Shown in pieces: positions 1-13,875 of a DNA stretch of 64,000 nucleotides. Origin of the DNA: Lanius collurio (taxonomy: Eukaryota > Chordata > Aves > Passeriformes > Laniidae); the NCBI GenBank assembly GCA_020086605.1, contig JACBWW010000029.1:4209385-4273384 (forward strand), written 5' to 3'. Under the pieces are notes generated by a model, which had not been told where the DNA came from, did not search any database, and saw only the letters and a program-made list of their open reading frames with translations. How positions within the stretch are numbered: position 1 is the first letter of the stretch; each line of letters opens with the position of its first letter. The position numbers were made by a program, and so were the translations under genes.

Positions 1-3000
1 TTTGCAAGGGAAAGGGAAGGGGAAAGGAAAGGAAACCCAGGCTGTGGCTGACACCCTGTGTTTGAGCTCCCTCTGCCCAAGACCTCAACAGCCACAAACC
101 AATGTCAGGAGTGTTGAGCACAGGCTTCAGCCACACTGACCCACTGCAAACAGGGCTGACACCCTCAGAGCTGCATCTCTTTAAACATCTGAACCCAACC
201 TTCCTTTTTTTGCTCAAACATCAGATGGGAAGGTTTTCCTGAGACATTCCTGAAATCTGTAACAATACCTAGTAACCATGCCAGCACCACTAGATCCCAG
301 GAGTACAACAGCCTTGGGACTTTCTGTGTGAAAGGCAGAGAGCATCCAGAGTCCCTTTTCCTGAGACCCTCTTTTCCCACTGCTCCCACTGCCTGAGCAT
401 TTTGGCTCCTTAAATTCTACCCAGATTCACCTCTTGACATTTGTCTGTGCTGTGTTCACCTGTCCTGCTCCTTCCCCCTTGCCTGCAGCTGAGACCACAC
501 AGCAAAGCCTCAATACAAGAGCACACTTCAAAGACAGATTTCTTACACAAGTTTGCCAAACTTACCAAAAGGAGACTAGAGATTAGCAAAGGAAAGTACC
601 TGGGTTTTTCCTGTTAATCATATTCTGTCACAGCAGCAGATGGAGCTGGTTTTAGTATTTGTAGCATCTATTGACAAATTAAATCCTCTGATGGTTGCCA
701 GGCACTAAAATGAAGAAATAGAAAGTACTGGAACTCTTTGGACCTCTAATAGCTTATATTAAATAGTATTTACTACCCCTAATAGTCACCTAGCTCAGAT
801 AAAATCCATCTCATCAATGCATTAATCTGCCTGAACACAAACTATAGACCTGAGCACTTTTATGCACTTTAAAATGCTGTAAAAGCATTTTACTGCATTG
901 TCTGTGTGCGTAGGTGGATGGTACAGTGCACAGAGCAGTCCCTGAACACTCTCCTGAAAAAGGCAGACCCCTGAAGGCCCTGCAGTCCTTGAGTTGCTCC
1001 CATATTCCAGAGCAGAGCCATATATTGCTAAGTCAAAATGAAGCCATGGAAATCTGAAATAATGATGGAAGAAATGAGCAAAGTTTTGGTCATTGTTTAA
1101 TTCGCTAAGAGAACAACCCCACCTAAGATTCCTTCTGCCAACTCTGACAAAGTGGCCGCAGATAAAGACAAATATGCCTCAGAGATGGAGCACAGCTGTT
1201 AAAATAACAGTGAAGAGGAAAAAAGTGCACAATAATTTAATTAAGTAGCTGTGCCCATTCCATATTTCTCCCCTCCAATGCTGTTGGTGACAAACCAATA
1301 GTTTGTCACCAGTTTGAAGTTTTCATTCTTTCCTATACAGATGTTGCTCTTAGAAAGTCTTGTAATAACCTCGTGGAACTCCATTTCTCTAAAGATGATA
1401 AAGTACTTTAGTTAATTAAACCTCACAACATTTCTGAAAGTGTCATACACTAAACAGTGCAGCGGCCTCATTGCAAAACACAGCTCTTCCAAAAATGTGT
1501 TTGTGGGTTTTGCACAGCCACTCTCCCACTCTGTATCAGTTGCAAAGGAACCTCAGGGGAAGGTTACATACAAATTGACAGAGAAAATGCATAGAAACTG
1601 TTTTTACTGAAAGGTTTGGTGAGGCTAATTTAAAGCAAAAAATCCCTCTTTTACTAAAACTTAAATGTTTTGCAAAGATTGTCTTGATTTCACATGGGAT
1701 TTCAGTAGAAAAGTTTATGAAGTTCAGAGTGGACTAATTTGTCCCTCTCAATGAAAGGGGAAAATGTGCAATCAGTCCAGACCCTGATCCTGAGGTCTGA
1801 GTTTCATATTGCAAAAAACTTGGAAAGATTACCTTTCATGTCAGCGCAAAAGCATCTCAAAATTGCAAAATGTGGTCACCAGACACAGTTGTAGTTTTAC
1901 ATCTCGTTCTATCATCGGGCAAGTTTAGGTCTGGTTTATATTTCCCTTTCAGGTAGTGCAGCTGATAGTACAAGCAATTACAACAATAATGCCTCCACTC
2001 AGTGCCTACTTCTAAAAACCCCTTTACATGGCTTGGACTTGTAACACAGCATGTAGACCTCTGAATTTACTTTGTTAAGAAATAATAATTATACTGGCTG
2101 TCAGTGCTCTGCCACACTGCCCAACTTTTTCCTCTGAGCAGGGAAATCACAAAGGTTTCACCTGAGCCCCTTTAGCCAAGGTCAGAGCACTGTGGTTTGG
2201 GCACTAATGTTCATTGATCTGACGGCTCCAGAGAGGTTTGCAGTGGGACAGGTCAGCCCATGGGTTTGCACTTGGTTCATCCAGGCTCTGATTCAGCAGA
2301 TTAATTAAAGGACAACGTGGTGTTAGGGCATTTCACTCACTTCCATGCGTGCACGGAGTTTGACTGCTACACTTAAAAACACAGCAAGCAAGAGCTCCTC
2401 TAGGATAAAAAGCTGATGCAGAGCTACTTACAGGAATATGAGTTTTGGCAGCTACGATTCATAAAACCTTCCTAGGAAGGTAACAAAGAATCAAGACCTA
2501 TCCTCACATCAGGTACCAGCTTCGCTCTTATTAACATTGTGGATGCTGTGGTGGTTTCCTTCACTCCCAAAACCACTAATTTAACATACAGTACAGTCAT
2601 TCTATGTGGGGGGAAAGAGAAATTCTTTCTTCCTTCCTGTTGGAAAACTCTTTGGCAGTAACGCTTGGATTGTTTTCTTTGTAAATTATATTCATGCTGT
2701 TTTCAAGATGTTTTCCTGACTTTATTGAAATTTGACCAATTTAACGAGTAATGTAGAACTTGTTTCCATGTTAAAAAACTCTCAGAGCTGCTTGGGAATA
2801 ATTATTAAAACTTCCATGTGTGCAGCAAGGCCAGTCACTTCTGCAAATAGAAAAAAGAAAAAGAAAAACCCAGTCTGTAACAGAAGGATGTTGCTCTAAC
2901 AATAGGCAAAGGAGTGCAAAACTCAAGGCCACCAATCTTTGGAGACCAGGAGCTGCACTGGCTCTGTTCCAGGAACATAACACTCACACCTGGCTTTCCT

Positions 3001-3660
3001 GCCAAGTTCCTTTTCAAAAAAAAGGTTTAATCACAGATAAGGGACCAATACAAAGCCCTGAAATCAATGGAGAGGCTCGTATGGAGTCTATCGGAACGTG
3101 ACTCAGGCTCCAAAGACCTGACCTCTGGCACAGCCATCGATGCATGCTCCAAACTCCTGCAGCTTCCCTTGCAGTCGGTGCTTTGGGGGACAAAGGGGCT
3201 GTGGCCTGCTGTAAACCCAACCTGATGCAGGTATGTGACAAGGACAGAGCAGCTGCTCCAGCCCAGAGAGCCAGGAGGCCTCTGCCTAAACTCTTGTGGC
3301 TTTGCTAGGATGGATATTAAACCCTGGTGTGCTCTTAGAGGTCTGATGGACTTGGTGCCACAGTCATACACAGCTCCATGCTCCGCAGGACTCCCACACT
3401 ATTCATCTGCCTCCTCTTTTAATCTCTTCAAGATCCCAAGGGAGCTGAACAGATTCAACCCCTAAACTTATGGGTTTACTACCCAGAGCTACACATTACT
3501 TTAATGATGCATTTTAGACAGATATCTCTTGAAACAACAGCTCTAAACATTGCTCACTGCAAACCAGCAGCTGCAGTGACCTGACACAGCCAGCCCACTC
3601 TGCACAACAAATGGTAACACCACCAGCATTAAAAACTCTGGCTACCTTTCGGCCTATTTT
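1..3660. other. Non-coding AT-rich stretch
   Basis: No coding region is supportable here; open frames are short and overlap on both strands. The first 36 bases are a purine-rich A/G tract. TTAATTAA occurs at 1237-1244, 1412-1419 and 2301-2308, giving homeodomain-type core sites within about 1.1 kb. The third is followed by a short conserved-looking run with CpGs retained around 2310-2365. No repeat family is recognised. The stretch is best read as intergenic or intronic DNA. Confidence 0.7.
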
Positions 3661-3927
3661 AAATGGGTAGCAGTGGTGCAGCTGTCACACCTTCATGGGC
3701 CCCAAAACCCCTCAGATTTCAGCTGCACCTGGAGCTGTGGGAAGGCAGCGATGCTGGGGAGGTGCCTGGAGCCAGCTCTGTGTCAGGAGGGTGGGAGACA
3801 TCCCGGTTGTCACCCGAGCAGAGCCAAAGCAGCCCTTGCTGGTTGTACGGGCTGTGAGGAGGGTGCTGTGCACGTTTACAGAGCTGAAATACAGAAGTTG
3901 GGGTTTATGGCTTTGATAATCTTGGCA

Positions 3928-4000
3928 GTGCTCGGCGCTGCTGCGCGGCCGAGGCCGGGGCACGGACAGGGAGAGACGGGGCCGGTGCTCGGGGAGCTGC
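3928..4000. other. Small CpG-dense patch
   Basis: About ten CpG dinucleotides fall between 3931 and 3990 in a window that is otherwise CpG-poor. The surrounding 3660-4190 is GC-richer than its neighbours and therefore stays open in several frames on both strands, which explains the roughly 150-170 codon frames there without invoking a gene. The patch is much shorter than a conventional CpG island, and no TATA box or initiator is obvious. It could be a remnant island, an orphan promoter or a GC-biased conversion spot. Confidence 0.5.
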
Positions 4001-4199
4001 TGCACACTCAGGCACTTCTGCCAGGCCTTGGGGACCCTCTCCAGCTTGGATGCCAGCTTACACCGACTTACAGGAGACACAAAAACCCTACAGATTTCTT
4101 TAGTGATAGGATTTGCTCCTTGTTTTCCCTGGTGGCTGGAGACAGGTTCATGAGGACACACACATCACTTTTTCCTCCCCACCTCCTTTAGGCTCTGAG

Positions 4200-7100
4200 A
4201 GCAGCTTTTCAGGCCATGCTCCTCTGCAGCTGCCTTTGAGGTCCTGCTTTCTCCACAGGATTCCCTCACAGTCACCACTGCTAATACAAGAAAAAATACA
4301 ACTGAAGGTTTGGGCCACCAGAATAAATGGCCAGACATCTAAATCAATGGCTAAACAAGAGCATTTGTGAATTTATGGGCACTCCCTGCTTTTAGCTACT
4401 TCTGTGCTGTTATGTGGCTCAGTGGCTCTGAACAAAGCCCTTGAAACACTCCCATTTCCTCAGCATCGATGATCCATCCCAGCAGGGCTGGGGTGTCAGT
4501 GCTGCAAGCCAGCACCAGGTAACAGGACTAGGTGGGGCTGTTGCTGCTGAGATGGGATGCAGAGTGGCAGAGGAGAAGCTCTGCTCCCAGGGAAACACCC
4601 TGGCTTCATCCTTCCAGAGGCTCCAATGTGGAAAGTGCCTTTTTAAAAAAAATAAAAAAACACCACACTTCTTTTTTTGACGCCCAACACCAGAAAAGCT
4701 ACATCTGCCTGGCTGTTACTAATTCAGGATATATTTAGGATGAAATTCATTAAACACCTTTCAGTCAAAAGGATGGGGAGCCTCTACAGCCGTGACTCAT
4801 GGAAGCTGCTCATCCCGGCAGGATGGGTGTTCAGGGAGATCTGCTCTTTCAGGGAGGTGCAGGATTACTTTTCAGCGCATCATAAAGAGGTGAGGGAGGT
4901 GGAGCTGACACGGAAAGGTTAAGCTTCCTTTTCCCTTTGAACAGAGCCTGGATTTTGCAAGGAGTTCAAAGGGATGGCACACACCCATTCGCTTCCAGAG
5001 GAACTCGGCAGTTTCAGCGCCTTTGGAACCTGCCTGCCCTAATGCAGATGTTGGCAATTCCTACCCAGTTACAGCACCCACCCCTCAGAGCAGACACCAA
5101 CACATCTTTTCCACATGTACGAGGGTCAGGGAGAGCATTTAGGAAGCCACTCCACCTTTGCAGCTCTCAGCCCGTGGGTTCACTTTAAAGCCTGAGCACA
5201 AAAGTAGAAAAAGGACGTATCAAAGACAGCTTAAAAATGAAAAGGTCCTCAGTCAGCAGTAAACCAGCAGCTGAATGTGCAGCACACCCTTAGGAACACA
5301 TCAAGTAGCAAAAGGGAAAAAAAAAAGGTAAAGACATTGTCCTTTTAAGATTAAAACAGCACACCTTATAGAGTTTTTATTAAAATGCAGCACAGTTTTG
5401 GTATAAATGGCATTTATACATAAAAGAAGGTGATTTATTTACCCTCTTCCTCTCCAGAGACATGGGACAATGTGTTGGTTGGAGAACTTGGCCTGGTGCT
5501 TGCTTGCAGTCCTGGCTGATGGAACAGAAGGGTGTCTGTGTCCAGATGTTTATTTCCTGTGGCTGAATGGGAATGACATGGAGGGAACAGAAAAAGGCTT
5601 GGTTAAACTAAGGGTTTGTGGGAAAGTAAAAGCAGTCAGGGATGGAGGAGGACAGCAGAACTCAGTCAAAGCTATCACATCTCACTGCTGAAAATTGTTC
5701 TGAATCGGTGAAATATTAGTAAAGTAAATAATTCTTAGATTTGTCACCTAATAATTCATTTTTTTAATTTAATAAAAAAAATTATTCTTTGATTTTTTGC
5801 TTCACCACAGGTTTCAGCACACAGATTTCTTTGCAACTGCTCCTTGCTGATGTCACAGCTCTTGGAGATGCTGTGAAATTCTCTGTCTGCTTACAAGTGA
5901 GTCTGAAACACGTTACAGCTCTCAAGGGTGAGGTTTATGAATCCATAACTAATATTTTCATCATTCATGCCTTTTATGCAATATAAGCCCTTGAGAAGTT
6001 CAGTCCAGGATGACAGAAATAAAAAAAATGCATATTAAATTGTTTGGGTAGGAAAAAATAGAAGCACAAACTTTGTACTTCCCCTAACCTGGAATAGCAT
6101 AATTGCCTTAAATATTTTTAGATATTGAATTGTTTCTCTTGCAAGTACTTCAGAGGTATTATTCACATGCATGGCCAGGGATGAGACCTCAGCTTCATTA
6201 GGAAGATTTTCAGAGTCTCCAAACACTAAAGAAAACACTTTTTGGGAGGTCAAATCACAGTTTTAAAGGAAAACACAACCATGAAAACAGATTATAAAAA
6301 AACCAAATTGATACAGAGCAAGGCAGCCCCCTCCCCACATCCGTGGGGGGGAACAGACACACAAATGGTGGATCCTGGACCCTCAATAATGAGGTTTAAT
6401 ATAAAACAAAGAAGTTGGGAGCTACTTGGGAAGGGGCAAGGAGGGTTTTACCTGAGATTCCCAGCCCAGGGGGGCTGCAGCAGCTCTGCACATCCCAGCA
6501 CCTCCCAGCCCAGGGAGCCACCCAGCCACACTGCCCTGGGTAATGGCCCCTGATATTATTCCTGAGGGTTTGGGAGGGTTTCCTCTCCTGTTTGTGAACC
6601 TGGGTCACCTGTGAGAAATTTGCAGTAAAGAGTGGTAAAGGTACATTTCCTTTCTTTAATTTATATATATACATACACATAATTGACTTTACAAGCTGCA
6701 TGACAGGTAATTTAAGTTACCTGATATCATTTTGCTGCTCCCAAGGCATTTCAAAGGTAGCCATCTCACAAAACCTGACTTCTTACAGGCCTGGGAGCTT
6801 TTAATCTCTACAAGATTCTGGTAAGCAGAAGGGTTAAATATTCATTGCCAGCAACACTTATGGAAATGCTGAGGAAGTCAGAGCCAGGACCAAAGGCAGA
6901 TTTTAGAGGAATTCTCTAAAACACCAGCCACAAATGTTACAAAGTTCACCAGCACTTGCTGTCAAATCCAAGCTGCTTTTGAGCAAGGCAGAATCCTGCA
7001 AATAAACCATTTGCAGCTGCACAAAGCAGTCCTGCTTGCTCCAGATAGTATTCTTTCCAAAAACCAAAATGATTTACAAACATTATTGCCAAAAGTGAAT

Positions 7101-7880
7101 GAAAAGGAAATACAGTGCCTGCGAGAATAATTTTTGCACAATTAGTCCCATTTGTGCAAATATTTACAGTCAACTTTAATATTACACACACACTCCCTCT
7201 CAAAGGTGATGAATGTATTCACCATTTATTGTTTTGCACTGCCTTCAGGGTCTGAGACATTAATTGGCATGAGAAAAGTCCTGATGTTTATAAGCTTTTG
7301 GAAATGCTGATAACCTGATAAACAAAAATGTTAAGGCAACTTCAGGAGCTAATCAAAACCCTGGCAGGTTGGGGAAATGTCAATATTTACAGCAAGCAGC
7401 CTCTCATCAGTTAATCACTTTTAACCTTCATAAACTAAGATACTATAGAGGACTTCAGGTTAATGTATGAACCCTCTATTCAATTAAGGCATTACAAAGG
7501 CAGTTACAAGCAAATGAAGTACAACTGAATTTATCAGGGGAGAAACAGGCCAGAAAAAGAACAGAGAGCCTCAGCTTCAATGTTTGAGAGGAAGAAGTGC
7601 TCTGTGTAATTCTAAAGAAACAGACTCAGCATTAGGTCCAAATATTTTATTTCACACATAAAGCACAGTATCCATACCCAGGCTAATAAAGAACAGGCTT
7701 GTGCCAACCCTGGTGCATGCTTTTGTTATTGCATTATAGTTCATGAGAATTATAGTGTATAATTAAATAGAAAAAAACTTGAACCTGGAATTATAAAACC
7801 GTCACCACAAACCAGCAATTCCACTTGATATGTATTAAGTCATTACTGGTTTTTGTTTTTGGTAAGGAAAGAAAAAGGGA
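4200..7880. other. Non-coding stretch
   Basis: Nothing gene-like is seen. The interval holds A-rich runs near 4645-4660 and 5311-5320, an AT-rich imperfect fold-back near 5750-5787, and a short TA/CA simple run at 6661-6680. Open frames are short and not protein-like. Confidence 0.65.
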
Positions 7881-7883
7881 ATC

Positions 7884-7941
7884 AAGGAGGAGGAAAAGGG
7901 GGGGGGGGGAAATAGAAGGAAAGAGAGAAAGAGAGAAAAAA
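7884..7941 (+). repeat. Purine tract with 12-base G run
   Basis: The plus strand is entirely A/G from 7884 to 7941 except for a single T at 7913. It includes an uninterrupted run of 12 G at 7898-7909, followed by GAGA-type repeats. Such homopurine tracts can form triplex (H-DNA) or G-rich structures and are length-unstable, so the G-run length may carry sequencing error. Confidence 0.9.
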
Positions 7942-7949
7942 TTCTTTTC

Positions 7950-10900
7950 CTTGTAAATCATTAAAAATGCATGAAGGTTTAAAGCACGCCAGAAACAGCC
8001 TGTGCATTCATTTAGGGGACTAGGCACAAGAAAACTCACTGCATTAAAGCAAAAAAAAAAAAAAGCTACTTTTCCAAAAAGGAGGAAACCAAACAAGCCA
8101 TGGAGGAGATTGGTGGGGTGGAAATGCTCCAGGCAAAGAGAGGCTCCCTCCTCCTTCCCCTTTCCTGACCGAGAGCATCAGGAGCCTCCAGTGCTGCTGC
8201 ATTTGTGATGCTCCAGCAGAGCTTTCTGAGTTTTATCTTCCAGAGGAGCTAATCACAATTACAAACATATGGATTATTATTCTTGCTGTTGAGTTCAGCT
8301 TCTGCCACTGAGGAACCTCCTGGTATGAATGGCTGATTTATTGAGCTGCAGATGAGAGCTCTCCTTGGCATGAGGGACGTGGTCAGACACAGGAGCAGGG
8401 CCTGGGACCAGCAATCACAAGTTAAACCCCTCTTTGACTCCTTCTACCACCTGAAGGAACTTCAGCTCAGGGCTTCCTGCCCTGTGAGAAGGGACACTTG
8501 CTGGAAATGGTGTCCCACTGTGAGAATCCTGGGTTTTATATAAGTAGTTTATTGTTATGAAACATCAGCCATCACACACCATTAGGGGATGATTCTCACC
8601 CTGCACAAATCCAAGCTCCTGTGGGACAGGGTATCTGACCTTGATGTGTCATGCTGTAACTAGAGAGAGACATCAGGAGAGAAAAGGCTTTTATTGTGTG
8701 GAGCTGGTTTGTTTGTTTTTATGAAGTTTTCTGCGTCATCCTCTTTAAATTTTTAGAGTGAATTTATTGCTCTTGAAATCCATCTCCCAAGGGCCTGGGT
8801 CTGCAGAGGAGAGTAGATGGGAAGCAGTGCTGCATGTACTTCCAGTCCTGACTTGCAGTAGATGCTTAAAGATTGTTAAAAAATAAAAGTAACTGGTGAT
8901 CTCCATCTCCCTTGGCACAGCCACACCAGGAGATCCCAGCCCTGCTGGTTTTCCTCTGTGCTGTGCACACAGGCAGCCTGAGAGCACCATTTGTCACCTG
9001 GGAGACACCTAACAGCCAGTGAAGGATGGTCATCACTGGCACCCCAAACCCTGCTCAGCATTAAATATGTGCAGGGGGAAGGTTCAGTGCAGGATGCTCA
9101 GCTCTCTCTGTCCCCGGTTCTTGGCTCATTGCAGGTCTCCAGGAACTCGAGGGGCTGCTCCATCTCAGTCCATGCTGGAGTCACCTGGTCTGTGGGTTCA
9201 CTTGTACCCTTGGATTGGAGGTAAAACATGAGAAGGAAGACAAACATCAGAATCCATGGCTTAACTAACTCAGGTGTGCTGTGATCTGTGACAGGGAGGC
9301 AGAATCCCCTGCTCGTGCCTGCTGCAGGGCTCCTGGTGTTGGTCTGTGGGGCACCTCTGGCTGCCCAGACCACAGGGGTGAGCCAGTTTGGGGACCACCA
9401 AAGCCTGGGATTTTCCAGGACTGGAATTTCACGAGTCAGACAAAAGGACAATCTCCTGCTTTTCTGCTCTGAGTGGGAGTCACTGCTGTGCTGTTCTCTG
9501 CTCCTGACCAGGCATTGCATAATGCCAGTCCTGTTGCATCCCTCTAATGATGCCATTTTCTCCATAGGCAGGAGGCAGTCAGCTTTTGCCCAATCAGCAA
9601 TTTTCGAGCTTTTGATTCCCAGTCCTCCCCACCCCCTCTTTTTGTCAATATTCATTATAAATGCTTGAAGTCAGGGTTCCTTTTTAGCTGACTGTGCTTT
9701 TTCTACCTCACCCCTTCAGGTGGATGGCTGACAAGTGACCACTTCATGCACAAGGAAACTTTAAATGAATCCCAAAAGAAAGTATTTGTGTAAGAATGAA
9801 AGGGCATCCCAGGCTTCTGCTGAGTAATGGATGTGATAATAATTGTAGGGGAAAAGATCCAAACAGTTGGGTGTTGGTTTTTCCTCTTTCTGCAGCCAGG
9901 CTCTTGATCAAAAGATGTAAAAAGCCTGACAGTTGCTGGAGCAAGAGCTGCACTTTGATTCTGGGGCACACAGGAAGGACGGCTGCCAACCTGGGAATCA
10001 AGAAACTGGCTATTGCTCCTTTGAACTATATCAAAAGCTCATCAAATTTATTTCTTCTAATTAACAAGTGAATTTATTATGTGTGTAAATGAAGGGCTGG
10101 TAGCCAAGACTGGAAGCAGATAGGAAGGGGGCACTTGGCTGGTGGGAGCCTCAGTAATGCACAGCAGCTCAGCATGGCAGCTGCCACCAGCCCCAGCCCC
10201 AGCCTCTCCCTGCCACTTGCTCTTGGACCCAGAGGAGCCACTGTTAGCCCAGCCTTGGGCCACTTTTCCCCAGGGACAGCCTCTTGTTCCTGGCAGTCCA
10301 TCAGTTTTGACATGAGGAACAATAAAACTGCAATCAAATGCCTTCCTCCTGTGTGTGGAGCCTGGGGATCAGGTTCCCCCTGTATCTCTTACCTTCCTCC
10401 TACCCCTTTGAAGAGTTTGTTCTTGAATTGTATCTGGATATCTCAGAGTGGAATTTCATTCTTCTGAGGCTCTTAAAAGTAGACCAGGTAAAGAATTAGC
10501 AAAGGACAGGGAGCACACAGAGCAGCCTGGAGACCACAGAGCTCTCTGTCACTATTTTATTGGTGCTGCTTGGAAAAGATGATGCTCTCCAAAATGTGGG
10601 AATTGCCCTGGGAAGGAATGGATGGCATCTGCTTCCTTTCTGCTCCTTGAAGAACGAGAGCAGTTTTCCTTCTTAGCACAATACAGGTATCAATGTACTA
10701 GCTGAGATCCAGCCAGCATCTTCTCACTGAGAGGGGCCAGAAAGGGATTTCTTGGGAAAGGGTAAAAACACTATAGGAAGGATATTGAAGTTTTTCCATT
10801 TGCTCCATGTGAGCTGAAAGAAAAATACGTGAAAGAGCAGATCAAAGCAGAGCCCATCCCTCAGTTCTGAGACATATTTGTGCAGAGCTGAATTCTGCTG

Positions 10901-13850
10901 GTTTGCTTGCTAAATGAAATAGCTTAGACACAGAATTAATGTATCCAGGAGTTAAATTATCATGTTTTGGGTTGTGAACCAATACAGCTGACCAAGATAT
11001 CTCCTTGAACAAGTTGCTCAGATTCTAAACATACTCTAAGTCAAATTCCCCAGTTTGCTGCTGCCTCCTGGCACACACCACCCTCGTGCTGCTCAGGGTG
11101 GAGAGGACACCCAGGGTGCCAGCACACACTCATGAATCTCATGTGAAACGTCTGGAGAGAAGACATTCCTCTGCACCAGAGCAAAGCTGCTGTTTCCAGG
11201 ATGCTTTTAAAGGAATCAGCAATGCCCTACACTTGGTCCATGCTTTCTGAATGAGATGTCCTGGCTGCTTAGCTGAGGAGACTGTCAACATGACTGATCA
11301 CCCCTCACTGCCTCGGGAAAGGGCTTTTGTTTATATTTCAGGCAGACAGTTTTACTGCATTATATATGATCCTTGCAATTGTTACCACTATCTGCTTCTG
11401 CCCTAAATATAGTGCGAATGTTCCTTGCCCTTACCCTGGTGTCACTTCCATCCTTCATGCTCCCACTCCAGGTCTCTTACACCGGTTCCAGAAGTGACAA
11501 ATCAGTACAAATGCATGGCTGCTCTGCAGAGCTCGGCACCGAGGCAGCAGAGCGTGCCTGGGACACGGCTCTCCATTCACAGCCACGCCAGGGATGCTGT
11601 GCCTTGGAGCTGAACAGAAGCTCTGATCCCGTGCAGCTCCTCTGAAAGCTCCCCATAAATATACAAGGCTTATGCTGACAAGCTTGCATTAGATTTATAC
11701 CCCTAGGACAGAGCAGTCACTTGTTCAGTCATAGAGAGTGTCCCCAAGTCCCTCGCAGATTTAGTGGTGGGTAACCTGGTAACAGGGCAGGGCTTTGATC
11801 TCCCAGCCTGTTGGATTTCACTGCCTTCCTGGGGATTTTCCGGAGGGGGCAGAGAAAGAAGAGGGAAGGCATTACAGGACTGAGTTGAGAGAGAAGCCCT
11901 TGCTTACCTGCTCCGTTTGAGAACTCACTCAGAAGCATGAAGGTGGGCTTTAGGACTGATTAAGATCACACAGGTTCTGTACTTGCCCTCCCTTGATGAT
12001 GCTCCTGCGAAACCAGCTCGCTCTGCAGGCCAGGAAAACCTGCAACCACCAATTCCAGCTTTAGCTTCAGCTTGTGCATCTGAAGAGGAAATGGGGTAAG
12101 CCCACAGCCCTGTGTAGTACTAAAGTCAGCAGGAACTTAGCAAACAAACCTTGGTGCATCTCAGTGTGAAAGGCTGAGCAGAGCCTGTTCTTCCTTCTCA
12201 CTGTTGGCTCTGCACCCCAGGAAGTGCCACAGACAGTTATGTGAATTTAAAAAGAAAATATTCACATCCTATGTGGGTCTGACTCACAAGGCATCCTGAG
12301 AGGAAGAGCCATGTGCCACCGTGACAGAATCCCTTTCAGATCCCAGTGATGTCTCAGAGGAACAAAAAAAGGAGATGGTGCAGCAGGTCAGCCTTGCTGC
12401 AGCAGAACAGCCCTCCATGCCCATCTCCTGCCCACAGTGGCACTGGGCACATTCAAATCTGCTTTTCAGTGGACAGGTTTATGTTAAGTCACTGCCTTCC
12501 TCAAGACATGAAAACAAGATCCAATCTTTTAAGACTTGACTGAACTGGGAATGAACAAGCTCATGCAATCATCCAGTTGTCTGTATGTGCAGGGATTTGT
12601 CCAGCAAATATTCCATAGTGAAATGCAGTAAATTCTGGGATGGAAGACAAAGAACTGTCAGCAGGAAAAAATAGCTGTAGTTCAGTGAAGAACAGTTTTA
12701 TCAACCTGAAATTATAGGTTTCAAAGAAGACCAGAGCTAGAACTCAAGTAGGGCACAGAAGTTAATACTGCTCCTTTACTCACTGAATGTGGACAAGAAT
12801 TTCACTGTGGATCTGCTGCATTTTTATTAAGAACGTGTCCCTGAAAATTTTGGTTCAACAGAAATTATTCACCACGTGAGTTTTCCTTTGGACATCTCCT
12901 AACCAGGCACTGGCCTGGCTAACTGGGATTGAGTGAAGGATCCACTGAGGTTACAGCCCGAGTAAACTGAATGCAGACAAGGAAAACACTGACCATGATG
13001 AATTCAATGGCAAGGCAGGAAAGTGCAAATGTCGGCAAGTCATTTCCTCTCTGTAATTAAGGTTCCCTGCAGAGCCACAGTAAATGCAGGATGATCCAAT
13101 ACCTTACAGATTTCAAATTTCCGATGGCATTAGTGCATCCAAGATGCCCTCAGATCATTTGCAGAAACAGTCCAGTCTAGTCCAGACCTGGAAAGAGACT
13201 TCTTTCTTCAGGTGAGGGGATAGCTGTTAAATACAGAACTCATTAGCCACTCTGCTGAATTGCCAATTATTAATTGTTTTGATCTGTGGCTCTTCAGTAA
13301 CGTCCATCTCCCAGACTTGTTCAGGACCAGCCGTTCCTGATGGGCTCTCAGGCAGCAACCTCAGCTCTCTTGCCTCTCTTAGAAATGTGGATCTGACAGT
13401 ATTCCTTTTACTGAACTTTTTAAGCTACCATGCTGGTCTAGATTTTTCCTTTCCTTATTAATCTAAAACCAAAATAAAACAGAAAACCTCTTAACTGAGT
13501 GTTAAAGATAGCAAACAGACTTTTAACAGGTGACCCATGATGGCACATCAGTGTCTGTGCTCTGTGAAGGATAAGGAGAATTCTGGCTGCAGCTTAGAAA
13601 TGCAGGAGTGCTGATCAGGGAGTGATTTCCAGCTTCTCCACAGCACCATGAAATACAAGGTCATACTTCTTTAAAGCCAGAGTAACAGGGAAGTATTTCA
13701 GTGTTTCCCGTTTCTCCAGGGTAGTTAGCTCCACTTTTCCTTCAGTGCCCACCCAGAACATACACAGAGAAGCAACAGCAAATAAAAAACGTGACTGTAA
13801 AATTGAGCAGCAGGATTTACCGGCTAATAATACTTTAAACTCTTGAAAAT
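7950..13850. other. Non-coding stretch
   Basis: No supportable gene. There is an A14 run at 8051-8064. Frames up to about 185 codons (minus strand, 9098-9655) lie in GC-richer patches, overlap frames on the other strand and lack recognisable domains, so they are treated as chance. A weak resemblance to a MIR-type core around 13030-13055 was noted but not accepted. The rest shows no clear structure. Confidence 0.65.
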
Positions 13851-13851
13851 A

Positions 13852-13875
13852 ACTTGATCAAGTCTCAATGAGACT
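13852..13875. repeat. Two abutting short palindromes
   Basis: A perfect 12-bp palindrome, ACTTGATCAAGT, occupies 13852-13863. It overlaps the left arm of a second inverted repeat, AGTCTC-AAT-GAGACT, at 13861-13875. Both are exact. They could be small cruciform-forming sites or dimeric protein sites, but chance is quite possible at this size. Confidence 0.85.

Noticed and set aside
9098..9655. 185-codon minus-strand open frame
   Set aside because: Overlaps a plus-strand open frame over much of its length and has no recognisable family or conserved motif.
13030..13055. Weak resemblance to a MIR-type SINE core
   Set aside because: Only a few words match and no flanking tRNA-like or LINE-like part could be recognised.
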